A stretch of DNA of 42,122 bases from positions 1 through 42,122 of the forward strand of contig CAMZLH010000023.1 in the NCBI GenBank assembly GCA_947311565.1, in the 5' to 3' direction. Within the stretch, counting starts at the first letter, position 1, and each line of letters starts with the position of its first letter. Below the pieces are notes generated by a model, which did not search any database, was not told the DNA's origin, and saw nothing but the letters and a program-made list of their open reading frames with translations. Shown here in pieces: positions 34,504 to 42,122 of this stretch. The DNA is from an uncultured Nitratifractor sp. Its GTDB lineage: Bacteria > Campylobacterota > Campylobacteria > Campylobacterales > Sulfurovaceae. The position numbers were made by a program, and so were the translations under genes.

Positions 34504-34854
34504 ATGAGACATAGACACGGATATCGTAAACTTGGTAGAAAGTCTCAGCATAGAGCAGCACTGCTAAAAAACTTAGCAATTGCTCTAACTAAAGAGGGTA
34601 AAATTGAGACAACTCTACCAAAAGCAAAAGAGCTTAGAAAATATTATGAAAAACTAATAACAAAAGCTTTAAAAGGCGATTTTAACGCACACAGAGCTAT
34701 CTTTGCACAACTACAGTGTAAAGAGAGTACAAAAGCACTAGTTGAAGATATTGCACCAGAGTATAAAGATAGAAACGGTGGATATACAAGAATTATCAAA
34801 ACTAGAGTAAGAAGAGGCGATGCAGCAGAGATGGCAATCATCGAGCGCGTATAA
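34504..34854 (+). CDS. rplQ: Ribosomal protein L17
   Basis: A 116-residue large-subunit protein near the tunnel exit. The start [20 protein letters not shown] and the end [21 protein letters not shown] are diagnostic. It is the last gene of the operon, nine bases after rpoA, and its stop codon is part of a terminator hairpin. Confidence 0.97.
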   Translation: MRHRHGYRKLGRKSQHRAALLKNLAIALTKEGKIETTLPKAKELRKYYEKLITKALKGDFNAHRAIFAQLQCKESTKALVEDIAPEYKDRNGGYTRIIKTRVRRGDAAEMAIIERV

Positions 34855-34872
34855 TTAGGCACTAGCCTAATT
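34853..34872 (+). terminator. Terminator hairpin of the rpmJ-rplQ operon
   Basis: A perfect eight-base stem (AATTAGGC at 34853-34860 and GCCTAATT at 34865-34872) with an ACTA loop overlaps the rplQ stop. TGCTTCTT-like pyrimidines follow, so termination is probable but the T tract is imperfect. Confidence 0.7.
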
Positions 34873-35033
34873 GCTTCTTAACAATCTAAACATAAACTTC
34901 TAGAGTTTATTAAACTAATTTTTCAAAAAATAAAACTATAATCTATCAATTTTTATCTCTAATTAACCAAACTCATATTGGTTTTAAATCAAGAGTTACT
35001 TTAGTATATAACCCTCTGATTAAATTATAAAAG

Positions 35034-35882
35034 TCACTGCTCTATATCTCTAATAAATATATTACCTATGTTAGATGGATATTTTTTTGCCAAGTAGCCA
35101 TATACATCTCTATCTTTCTCGCCACTGTCTCCATAACACTCCCAACAAATATTTGGGTATAACTTTATTAATCTCTCTATTTTTGATACTTTATACTCAA
35201 ATTGATTAAACATAGAATCAGAGTTATTACCATGAGTTTTTTTTGCAATTATGACTCTTTCTTGAAAATTATTAAAATTCAAAAAACTATCTATTGTAGA
35301 GATAAGCTGCTTTGGCGAACCAGTAACTATAAATAGTGGCAAATTTTGCTTTTTTATTGGTTTAGCCATCTCTTCTATTAATACTCTTTGTTTATAGTTT
35401 TTAAATAGTGTATTGCCAATAAGTTTAAACTTTTTTGTTACATTAGATACTATAAGAGTATCATCAAAATCCGAAATTATACCTTTTTTAATACTTTTTC
35501 TAACTATAAATGGTTTAAGCTCTTTTACAATAATACCATTTTTAACAACTATTTTAATCTTTATACTATTTCTAAATTTGCCATCTATTTCAAACTCAAA
35601 ATAGCCTTCATTATCTGTTTTTCCTATCCACTCAAAGCCACTATAAACTATCTTTATAGGCTCATTTTTAAGTTCTTTATTTATAAACTCTTTTACTTTT
35701 GCTATACTATTTTTAAACCAACCATCTTTAATACTTTTATCTTTATTAGCACTTTTATCTACAACTCTACCCTCTACTATTAGCCTATTTTCATTACCAT
35801 AGCAACTATAAATATCTATCTCTATCTTTGCATCTAAAAATGAAATAAAAAATAGTGTCAAAACAGATACAATCTTTAGCAT
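35034..35882 (-). CDS. Exported App1-like (DUF2183) phosphatase
   Basis: A 282-residue protein with an N-terminal signal peptide (VSVLTLFFISFLDA). A beta-rich region at about 20-125 is followed by a HAD-like catalytic domain with SDFDDTLI (D138 and D140), FIVTGSPKQLIS and YGDSGEKDRDVYGYLAK. These match the DUF2183 family, which includes yeast App1 phosphatidate phosphatase. It may remove phosphate from phosphatidic or other acids in the periplasm; bacterial members are mostly uncharacterised. It is nine bases downstream of dbpA on the same strand. Confidence 0.82.
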   Translation of the reverse strand: MLKIVSVLTLFFISFLDAKIEIDIYSCYGNENRLIVEGRVVDKSANKDKSIKDGWFKNSIAKVKEFINKELKNEPIKIVYSGFEWIGKTDNEGYFEFEIDGKFRNSIKIKIVVKNGIIVKELKPFIVRKSIKKGIISDFDDTLIVSNVTKKFKLIGNTLFKNYKQRVLIEEMAKPIKKQNLPLFIVTGSPKQLISTIDSFLNFNNFQERVIIAKKTHGNNSDSMFNQFEYKVSKIERLIKLYPNICWECYGDSGEKDRDVYGYLAKKYPSNIGNIFIRDIEQ

Positions 35883-35891
35883 ATAAAATCC

Positions 35892-37238
35892 TTACAATTT
35901 TTCTACTCTAAATTTTATATTCTTAACTCTATTAGATATTAAAAAATTATATACTTCATCAACTATCTCCTCTTTAATAGCAATATATGAGTCTCTATCT
36001 TGTATATCAATATTACCTATATCCTCTCCGTTAAATCCACCTTTTTTAGTTAATGCTCCTACAATATCACCAGCTCTTAGTTTATCTTTTCTACCACCTA
36101 ATATACAAAGAGTCTTATATTTTGACTTTAATTTAAAATTACTTTTAATCTCTTTAGAATTTTTATACTCTAAATGACCTAAATACTCCTCTATTTCATC
36201 TAATATATAACTATCTTTTGTAATCAAAGTTGTAGCTATACCCTCTTTTCCAGCTCGCCCTACTCTACCTATTCGGTGTATATAAGTCTCTTTAGAGTTA
36301 GGCAAATCATAATTTATTACTAGCTTTACATCTTTAATATCTAACCCTCTCGCAGCTACATCAGTAGCAACAAGAACTGATATACTAGAGTTAGAGAACG
36401 CCATTAAAGTATCTGTCCTATCTATCTGCTCTAAATCTCCATGAATTGCTTTACTATCTACCCCTGCACTACTTAATTTACTTGATAACTCATCAGCTAC
36501 GATCTTTTGATTAACAAAAATAATTGTAGACTCTGGTTTAAACTCATGTAATATAGATAAAATTGTATCAAACTTAGTACCAAAGTCACACCTGTAAAAG
36601 AAATGAAAAATTAGTGGTTTATCCTCTTTTTCACTTACCTCTATCTCTACTGGTGAATTTTGAAACTCTTTACTAATCTCTCGTATTTCATCACTAAATG
36701 TTGCTGAAAATAGTAGAGTATTTCTTTTACTATTTGTATATGTTACTATCTCTCTTATATCATCTAAAAAGCCTAAATCTAGTAATCTATCTGCCTCATC
36801 AAAAACCAATATATCTAGTTTTTCTAGCTTTAAAGATCCTTTTTTTAGATGTTTTAAAACTCTACCTGGCGTCCCTACAATAATATGTGCTTCGTGCCTA
36901 AGTGATCCTAGCTGATATCCAAGAGAGTGTCCACCACTAAGTAGTAAAATTTTAGTATTTGCTTTAGCTCTTGCTACTCTTCGAAGCTCATTTACTAACT
37001 GTTGTGCCAACTCTCTTGTAGGCGATAAAATAAGTGCTTGTACACCATGTCTCTTTATATCTAACCTCTCTACAATACCAACACCAAAAGCTGCACTCTT
37101 ACCACTCCCCGTTTTAGCCTTAGCTATAATATCTTTACCCTCTATAATAACGGGTATCGCTTTACTCTGAATTGGAGTTAAATCTTTAAAGCCTAAATCT
37201 TTTAAATTTTTACTCATATTAGTTGATAGATCTTGCAA
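35892..37238 (-). CDS. dbpA: DEAD-box RNA helicase DbpA
   Basis: A 448-residue ATP-dependent RNA helicase. Motifs are AKTGSGKS at 41-48, PTRELAQQ, GTPGR, DEAD at 147-150, SATFSDE, and HRIGRVGRAGKEG. A C-terminal domain of about 75 residues (LGGRKDKLRAGDIVGALTK) is the DbpA RNA-binding domain that targets hairpin 92 of 23S rRNA, so the role is 50S assembly. The frame opens with TTG at 37238; AAAAGAG lies upstream. An ATG seven codons later has no clear site, so the start is uncertain by seven residues. Confidence 0.9.
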   Translation of the reverse strand: MQDLSTNMSKNLKDLGFKDLTPIQSKAIPVIIEGKDIIAKAKTGSGKSAAFGVGIVERLDIKRHGVQALILSPTRELAQQLVNELRRVARAKANTKILLLSGGHSLGYQLGSLRHEAHIIVGTPGRVLKHLKKGSLKLEKLDILVFDEADRLLDLGFLDDIREIVTYTNSKRNTLLFSATFSDEIREISKEFQNSPVEIEVSEKEDKPLIFHFFYRCDFGTKFDTILSILHEFKPESTIIFVNQKIVADELSSKLSSAGVDSKAIHGDLEQIDRTDTLMAFSNSSISVLVATDVAARGLDIKDVKLVINYDLPNSKETYIHRIGRVGRAGKEGIATTLITKDSYILDEIEEYLGHLEYKNSKEIKSNFKLKSKYKTLCILGGRKDKLRAGDIVGALTKKGGFNGEDIGNIDIQDRDSYIAIKEEIVDEVYNFLISNRVKNIKFRVEKL

Positions 37239-37290
37239 TATGTACTCTTTTAATTTAATTTAATTTTATATAATACTGTTATTATATCGT

Positions 37291-37325
37291 AATTTTATTA
37301 TATAAATTTATGCTATAATAAAATT
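37291..37325. promoter_or_regulatory. Perfect AT-rich dyad overlapping the rhodanese promoter
   Basis: AATTTTATTATA (37291-37302) and TATAATAAAATT (37314-37325) form a perfect 12-base inverted repeat with an 11-base centre, between the divergent dbpA and rhodanese genes. The right arm contains TATAAT (37314-37319), a likely -10 for the rhodanese gene. A regulator site is possible, but its composition weakens the case. Confidence 0.4.
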
Positions 37326-37350
37326 ATATAAATTAACATAAGGATATTTT

Positions 37351-37992
37351 ATGAAACAGCTAGTTTTTATACTACTCTTAATAACTAATCTTCTAATATC
37401 TAGTAGCTCTATTGTAAATATTACAAAAGATATTGAATATGTCGATATAGTTAGTGCATCTAGCACAATTAAAATACATAGAATTAACGATACATCAAAT
37501 AAATTATCTGATGACTTCACTAAAACCTCTAGAGTCTGTCCACCCTTTTGCATACAGCCAATTACACCTATTAAGGGTGTAAAGACAGTAGAAGAGTTAG
37601 AACTCATAGATTTTATTAAAAATAGAGTATCAAAACACAAAGGCATATTAATAGATGCTAGAACAAAAGAGTGGTTCAATGCAGAAACTATTCCATCTGC
37701 TATCAATATACCATTTACTTTAACTCTAACAAAAGATATAAGAGTAATTAAAAAAATATTTAAACTATTTGGTGCAAACGAGAACAAAGATGGCTCTTTA
37801 GATTTCAGTAATGCGAAAGATTTAGCACTCTTTTGTAATGGTATATGGTGTGCTCAAAGCCCAATATTCATAAAGAATATAGTTAAATATGGGTATCCAA
37901 AGAGTAAAATATTCTACTACAGAAGTGGTATGCAAGGATGGAAGTTATTAGGTCTTACAACTTCTATTAGTGGCAAGGAGGAGGTTAAATAA
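37351..37992 (+). CDS. Exported rhodanese-like protein
   Basis: A 213-residue protein with a signal peptide (QLVFILLLITNLLISSSS). After a linker with CPPFC (C63 and C67), a rhodanese domain runs from about 75 to 205: GILIDARTKEWFNAETIPSA, then LALFCNGIWCAQS with the presumed sulfur-carrying Cys at 162 and another Cys at 167, and YYRSGMQGW. It would move sulfane sulfur in the periplasm, fitting sulfur metabolism in this phylum. The partner is unknown. AAGGAT precedes the ATG. Its end overlaps gdhA by eight bases. Confidence 0.82.
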   Translation: MKQLVFILLLITNLLISSSSIVNITKDIEYVDIVSASSTIKIHRINDTSNKLSDDFTKTSRVCPPFCIQPITPIKGVKTVEELELIDFIKNRVSKHKGILIDARTKEWFNAETIPSAINIPFTLTLTKDIRVIKKIFKLFGANENKDGSLDFSNAKDLALFCNGIWCAQSPIFIKNIVKYGYPKSKIFYYRSGMQGWKLLGLTTSISGKEEVK

Positions 37993-39343
37993 CCCCCTGA
38001 TCTATCATTGCAGAAGCTACTTTTTTAAAGCCTGCAATATTTGCACCAACTATTAAGTTGCCATCTGCACCATACTCTTTTGAGCTACCATATGCTGTTT
38101 TAAATATATTTTTCATAATTTGATGTAACTTTATATCTACCTCTTCGAAATTCCATTGTGTCATAGAGGCGTTTTGGCTCATCTCTAGTTGTGATGTAGC
38201 AACTCCACCAGCATTTGCAGCTTTAGCAGGAGAGAACTTAACTCCACTATTTAAAAGATACTCTATTGCATCTGGTGTTGTTGGCATATTTGCTCCCTCA
38301 TTAACCAGTATGCACCCATTTTTAACTAACTCTTTTGCATCTATTAGATTTAACTCATTTTGAGTAGCACTTGGAAATGCAAGATCACAAGGTATATGCC
38401 ATATAGCATGACCACCACTTGGGTAGTGTGCAGTATCTATATATTTTGCATCATGATGCAGTTTCGCATAAGCTTCTAAAGAGTCTCTATGTACCTCTTT
38501 TACAGATATTAAAGATGCTATATCGATACCTTTTTTATGATATATAGTTCCTCTAGAGTCACTACATGCAATTGGTTTTGCACCAAACTCGTATAGTTTT
38601 TTCATAGTATAAATAGAAACATTACCAGATCCAGAAACTACACAATCTTTATCTTCTAAGCTATCACCATAAACAGCTAAGTGCTCTTTAGCAAAATATA
38701 CACTTCCATACCCAGTTGCCTCTTTTCTTGCAAATGAACCACCCCAGTTAATACCTTTGCCTGTCAATACACCATCAAAATCACCTGTTATCTTTTTGTA
38801 CTGACCAAATAGATAGCCAATCTCTCTAGAACCAACTCCAATATCTCCAGCTGGCACATCTCTATTTTTACCAATATATTTGTAAAGCTCTGTCATAAAT
38901 GATTGACAAAACTTCATTATCTCATTATCACTCTTTCCTTTAGGATTAAAATTACTACCACCCTTTGCACCACCTATTGGTAAATTTGTTAATGCATTTT
39001 TAAATATCTGTTCAAATCCTAAAAACTTTACAATACCCAAGTTTACACTTTCATGAAACCTAAGCCCTCCTTTGTATGGACCAATTACTGAGTTAAACTG
39101 AACTCTATAACCTAAATTTGTATTTACAACCCCTTTATCATCTAACCAGTTTACACGAAAAATGATAGTTCTCTCTGGTACAACAATTCTACTTAAAATA
39201 TTATTGTCTAAATACTTATTATCATACTTCAATAGAGGTTTTATACTAAAAAGCACCTCCTCTACAGCTTGATAAAATTCATTTTGTCCAGGTGAAGACT
39301 CTTTAATATCTTGCAAGATATCACTAATTTTACTATCTATCAT
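37985..39343 (-). CDS. gdhA: Glutamate dehydrogenase
   Basis: A 452-residue hexameric-type enzyme for reversible amination of 2-oxoglutarate. Seen are GYRVQFNSVIGPYKGGLRFH, the catalytic Lys K127 in PIGGAKGGSNF, DIGVGSREIGYLFGQYKK, and the nucleotide-binding VSGSGNVSIYT. Length and similarity to the E. coli-type enzyme favour NADP. It assimilates ammonium in the cytoplasm. It lies 14 bases after the flavoprotein gene on the same strand. Confidence 0.94.
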   Translation of the reverse strand: MIDSKISDILQDIKESSPGQNEFYQAVEEVLFSIKPLLKYDNKYLDNNILSRIVVPERTIIFRVNWLDDKGVVNTNLGYRVQFNSVIGPYKGGLRFHESVNLGIVKFLGFEQIFKNALTNLPIGGAKGGSNFNPKGKSDNEIMKFCQSFMTELYKYIGKNRDVPAGDIGVGSREIGYLFGQYKKITGDFDGVLTGKGINWGGSFARKEATGYGSVYFAKEHLAVYGDSLEDKDCVVSGSGNVSIYTMKKLYEFGAKPIACSDSRGTIYHKKGIDIASLISVKEVHRDSLEAYAKLHHDAKYIDTAHYPSGGHAIWHIPCDLAFPSATQNELNLIDAKELVKNGCILVNEGANMPTTPDAIEYLLNSGVKFSPAKAANAGGVATSQLEMSQNASMTQWNFEEVDIKLHQIMKNIFKTAYGSSKEYGADGNLIVGANIAGFKKVASAMIDQGVI

Positions 39344-39357
39344 TTCTAACTCCTCCG

Positions 39358-40587
39358 TTACGGATGCAGTTTACCTGCTAATGCTCCACTGCTAAATGCC
39401 CATTGAAGATTATAACCTCCACATGGTCCATCTAGATCTAGTAGTTCACCACAAAAGTATAAGTTTTTAACAACTCTACTTTGCATACTCTTACTATCCA
39501 CCTCTTTTAAGTTAATGCCTCCTCTTGTAATCATAGCCATATCAAAACCGTTATCTCCAACTATTGTCAATGGTGTCTGGACAATATTTTTAATTAGGCT
39601 ATCTCTAATTATACCACTTTGCTTACTAAATGGTACATCTAACCTACCACCACTTAAAAGAATTAACTCTACTGCTACAGATTGTGGCAACACACTCTTT
39701 ACTAACTCTAAAAGTGTTCTAAACTCTCCACTTGAAAGTTTATTTTTAAAATCTCTATAGAGCTCATCATAATGTAAAAAATTTGTCAATTTTACAACTA
39801 TTGGTACTTCCTTATATTTTGCAAGTAATGGTGTTATTTCTCTAGAAAAATCTAAAACTACTGGTCCTCTAATTCCATCTTTTGTAAATATCAAATCACC
39901 TGTAGCTTTAAGCTTTTTATACTTTTTTATGTCAACTTCTATTGTCACATTTGCAATAGTATCTGCTCTACAATTTGCTACCCAATTCTCTTTAGTCTTT
40001 AGTGGCATCATTGCAGGATGTGGCTCTTTAATAGTATGTCCCACCATTTTTGCCAATCTATACCCATCTCCTGTTGAACCAAGTTTTGGATACCCCATAC
40101 CACCAGTTGCAAGTAAAATATTTTTTGCTATATACTCTTGATTTTTTGAAGAGACTATAAACTGATCACTCTCTTTAGATATTTTACTAACTTCACAACT
40201 ACATTTTACCTCTATATCTAACCTTCTGATTTCACTATTTAATGCATCTAAAACAGTTTGCGAATTGTGTCCAACAGGAAAGATTCTAAAACCATCTGGC
40301 ATATCTGTTTCTACGCCAATTTTAGCAAAAAACTCTCTTAACCCTTTGCTACTTAAAAACTCCAATGCACTACTCATAAAGCGTCCACTCTTACCAAAGC
40401 TCTGCATAAAACTATCAGCATCTAAACTATTTGTTAGGTTACAACGCCCACCACCAGTTGCTTTAAGTTTAACACCAACTTTTGGCATTTTTTCTAAAAT
40501 TAAAACTCTTTTTTTATCCCTAGCAGCTACTATAGCACCCATCAAACCACAAGCACCTGCTCCTACTACAATTAAATCTTTTATCAT
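39358..40587 (-). CDS. HI0933-family flavoprotein (BaiN/RdsA-like)
   Basis: A 409-residue FAD protein. The dinucleotide-binding start is VVGAGACGLMGAIVAA. KLKATGGGRCNLTN (about 41-53) and the C-terminal GELLDLDGPCGGYNLQWAF are family signatures of the HI0933/BaiN group. Known members reduce flavin or act as NAD(P)H-dependent oxidoreductases; the substrate here is unknown. It is cotranscribed with gdhA, a neighbour that gives no obvious functional link. Confidence 0.88.
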   Translation of the reverse strand: MIKDLIVVGAGACGLMGAIVAARDKKRVLILEKMPKVGVKLKATGGGRCNLTNSLDADSFMQSFGKSGRFMSSALEFLSSKGLREFFAKIGVETDMPDGFRIFPVGHNSQTVLDALNSEIRRLDIEVKCSCEVSKISKESDQFIVSSKNQEYIAKNILLATGGMGYPKLGSTGDGYRLAKMVGHTIKEPHPAMMPLKTKENWVANCRADTIANVTIEVDIKKYKKLKATGDLIFTKDGIRGPVVLDFSREITPLLAKYKEVPIVVKLTNFLHYDELYRDFKNKLSSGEFRTLLELVKSVLPQSVAVELILLSGGRLDVPFSKQSGIIRDSLIKNIVQTPLTIVGDNGFDMAMITRGGINLKEVDSKSMQSRVVKNLYFCGELLDLDGPCGGYNLQWAFSSGALAGKLHP

Positions 40588-40643
40588 CTAATAATTATAA
40601 CTAATTTATGATATAATATATATTACCTCAAAAAGGAGTGCTT

Positions 40644-41333
40644 ATGGCAGTAGATAAAAAAGAGCTAAATAGCGAACAGCATACACTATATAGCGAAGTA
40701 GTTCCAGAGAAAAAAGAGTTAGTAGATAAAGAGAAAAATCTATATAAAATTACACCTAAACATACTAAATATCGTATATATATAGGTAGATTTTTCGAAC
40801 TTAAAAGAGGTCTTCATGCAGTATTTAACCAATTAAAAGAGGCAAAAGAGAATGACTCTTTAGAGTTTATTATAAACTCTGGTGGTGGCTTTGTAAATGA
40901 AGGAATGCAGTTTTTTAATATAATGCAAGAGAAGTTCCCAGGAAAAACTACAGCCTATTTAGATAATTATGGCTACAGTATGGGAGCAATGCTCTTTTCA
41001 ATGTGCCATAAAAGAGTAGCCTACCCATACTCTGACTTTATGTATCACAACTATAGTGGTGGCGCTAGTGGCAAAGGTGGAGAGTTAGTAGCTAGAGTAA
41101 AGCACTCAGATAAAAGATTAAATAGCTTCTTTAAAGATGTAATTGTAGGTAATGGCTTCTTAACAAAGTTAGAGTTCGAAAAGATGCAACTAGGCAAAGA
41201 TTTTTGGATGAACACAAAAGAGCTATGTAAAAGAGGCATCGCAACACATGTTCTCATAGATGGTAAAGAGATTGAATCAAAAGAGTATCTAAAACAACTC
41301 AAAAAAGAGAAGAAAAAAGCTAAAAAAAGCTAA
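40644..41333 (+). CDS. Stand-alone ClpP-like serine protease
   Basis: A 229-residue protein of the ClpP/crotonase fold. ATG 40644 follows AAAAGGAG by five bases; a frame opening at GTG 40638 lies within that site. A charged N-terminal region of about 40 residues precedes the fold. The active site can be traced: FIINSGGGFVNEG as oxyanion loop, S112 in NYGYSMGAML, H135 in DFMYHNYSGG, and D186 in GKDFWMN. The C-terminus is a Lys-rich tail. The sequence differs strongly from canonical ClpP, and no Clp ATPase gene is nearby. It could be a divergent peptidase or a phage-derived copy. Confidence 0.75.
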   Translation: MAVDKKELNSEQHTLYSEVVPEKKELVDKEKNLYKITPKHTKYRIYIGRFFELKRGLHAVFNQLKEAKENDSLEFIINSGGGFVNEGMQFFNIMQEKFPGKTTAYLDNYGYSMGAMLFSMCHKRVAYPYSDFMYHNYSGGASGKGGELVARVKHSDKRLNSFFKDVIVGNGFLTKLEFEKMQLGKDFWMNTKELCKRGIATHVLIDGKEIESKEYLKQLKKEKKKAKKS

Positions 41334-41361
41334 ATCCTCTTTTGCCTCTTACTACATTTAA

Positions 41362-41517
41362 ACCAAAATAAGAGTTAACCAATATAAATACTCCATCATA
41401 ACGTATTGGCACTCAAATTATAATGAAGCTTACGCTTTAATTACTCCCTATGCATTACACAAGGAGTTTACACCAAAATATCATTATGCAGGAGTTCCTT
41501 TATGGTTAATACAGTAG
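41362..41517 (+). pseudogene. C-terminal fragment of an unrecognised protein
   Basis: An open stretch without its own start reads as normal protein: IITYWHSNYNEAYALITPY, then HKEFTPKYHYAGVPLWLIQ, ending at TAG 41515-41517. It is opened by a stop at 41359-41361. Its end overlaps the next gene's start by 16 bases, the pattern of a cotranscribed pair. The rest of the gene is missing, replaced upstream by the ClpP-like gene. The family is not recognised; being the tail of an effector or toxin is a guess. Confidence 0.45.
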
Positions 41518-41900
41518 TTTTAATAAAAAAATTTGTTTTGTATATTATTCTATTGATAGCTTTAATTATAACTTTTTTACTTTCCTATAAATATTTAATT
41601 GAATCTAAAATCAAAAGCTTAGATATTCAAAATTTAAAAACAATTTGTAAAGTGGTGCAACTTGATAATAAAATCAAAAATTTTGATAATACTTTTAGCA
41701 TTTTAGAAAAAAAATTAAAAGTAGAACAAAAAGATATAAGGATTACAAATATTGGAATCTATGTTAAACTTAATACTTTTTTTGTGGAAGAAAAAGGTTT
41801 GTTTTTTTCATTTTATGATACTAAAATTAATCAGAAAAGTAATGACCCTTCTTTTTATTATTTAGATGAGTGTATTAGTCAATATGTGATTAAAGGTTAA
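41502..41900 (+). CDS. Small membrane protein with a single N-terminal helix
   Basis: A 132-residue protein. A hydrophobic helix (FVLYIILLIALIITFLLS) is followed by a soluble Lys-rich domain with two cysteines (TICKVVQL and DECISQ) and several beta-like segments. No known family. AGGAG lies eight bases before the ATG. Because its start overlaps the fragment before it, it may be an orphan immunity or partner gene left when the upstream gene was lost. This is inference. The region is AT-rich and next to a transposase. Confidence 0.55.
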   Translation: MVNTVVLIKKFVLYIILLIALIITFLLSYKYLIESKIKSLDIQNLKTICKVVQLDNKIKNFDNTFSILEKKLKVEQKDIRITNIGIYVKLNTFFVEEKGLFFSFYDTKINQKSNDPSFYYLDECISQYVIKG

Positions 41901-41940
41901 TATTATTTTATAATGTCACCAATAAAAACCATTCTTTCTA

Positions 41941-41999
41941 GGGGTCAGACGTTGAAAAACCACTAAAAATATGCTATAATAGACAAAAAAGGTTTCCCA
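41941..41999 (+). promoter_or_regulatory. REP-like element and promoter before the Y1 transposase
   Basis: GGGGTCAGACGTTGAAAAAC begins at 41941 and stands out in composition from its AT-rich surroundings. Similar GGGGTCAGAC elements often precede RAYT transposases. A TATAAT at 41975-41980 is the likely -10, and AAAAAGG lies before ATG 42000. Confidence 0.5.
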
Positions 42000-42122
42000 A
42001 TGTCAAGAAAACCAAGAATAGAACTAGCAGGTTATCATCATGTTATTAACCGAGGAGTGAATCGTTCTACTGTTTTTACAGATGATGAAGATTATGAGAT
42101 GTTCTTGAAAATAGTTTGTAAG
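42000..42122 (+). CDS. REP-associated tyrosine transposase (Y1/IS200-like), partial
   Basis: The first 41 codons of a gene that continues past the window. MSRKPRIELAGYHHVINRGV followed by NRSTVFTDDEDYEMFL is the N-terminus of Y1_Tnp/RAYT proteins, in which the short basic start, the HHVINRG motif and the F-x-DDEDY stretch are conserved. These single-strand DNA transposases use a Tyr that lies further downstream, outside this window. They are usually stationary and associated with REP sequences; the element just upstream fits this. Whether it is intact cannot be seen. Confidence 0.85.
   Translation, partial: MSRKPRIELAGYHHVINRGVNRSTVFTDDEDYEMFLKIVCK

Overview
The window looks like chromosomal DNA from a Campylobacterota (Epsilonproteobacteria) bacterium, probably a free-living, sulfur-cycling-type relative of Sulfurimonas or Sulfurovum. 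The genus is not resolved. Support comes from the strongly AT-rich sequence and dense, often overlapping gene packing. Promoters show a TATAAT -10 with no clear -35 behind a T-rich tract. The ribosomal gene order is rpmJ-rpsM-rpsK-rpsD-rpoA-rplQ. The SRP RNA is of the short bacterial type. A MutS homologue carries a C-terminal HNH domain, an architecture known from this phylum.

Layout. Positions 1-2042 are decaying accessory DNA: a transposase with two frameshifts and a stop, next to the C-terminal part of an O-antigen ligase/polymerase. Positions 2062-5152 hold small envelope genes: a DedA protein, a DUF808 protein and a GT39-type glycosyltransferase. Positions 5139-9078 are a minus-strand pair, the MutS-HNH gene and alanine racemase. 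Positions 9107-11636 encode agmatine-to-putrescine conversion (aguA, aguB), interrupted by a frameshifted PAS-domain remnant on the other strand. A truncated hemoglobin follows. Positions 12304-17852 are a four-gene minus-strand envelope operon: lipoprotein, family 2 glycosyltransferase, DUF4038 protein and LTA-synthase-like sulfatase-fold enzyme. It sits behind a 362-base intergenic region with a repeated palindrome. Positions 18215-21361 carry feoAB facing an amidase-like gene across a perfect Fur-type dyad. Then come purN, a CAP-domain lipoprotein, a PhnA/YjdM zinc-ribbon protein, cytochrome b561, tRNA-Ser(GGA), SRP RNA and a CPA1-type antiporter. Positions 25358-29453 are a giant LplT-PlsC-Aas-like fusion preceded by an overlapping MerR-family gene. 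Then come a LysM/3D lipoprotein, nrdB and an exported thioredoxin. The ribosomal/rpoA operon (31945-34854) has a structured leader. The right part has an App1-like phosphatase, dbpA, an exported rhodanese, gdhA, an HI0933-family flavoprotein and a ClpP-like protein. The window ends in a second accessory patch: a gene fragment overlapping a small membrane protein, and the start of a REP-associated (Y1) transposase.

How the genes fit together. AguA and AguB form a two-step putrescine route. FeoA/FeoB import ferrous iron under probable Fur control. The minus-strand block at 12-18 kb probably builds or decorates a surface glycan. The MerR-acyltransferase pair probably controls lysophospholipid recycling. 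No CRISPR array, rRNA or complete prophage was seen. The best candidates for unusual biology are the MutS-HNH protein, the ribosomal-operon leader with competing helices, the palindromic repeats before the envelope operon, the stand-alone ClpP-like protein, and the fragment plus small membrane gene near 41.4-41.9 kb.
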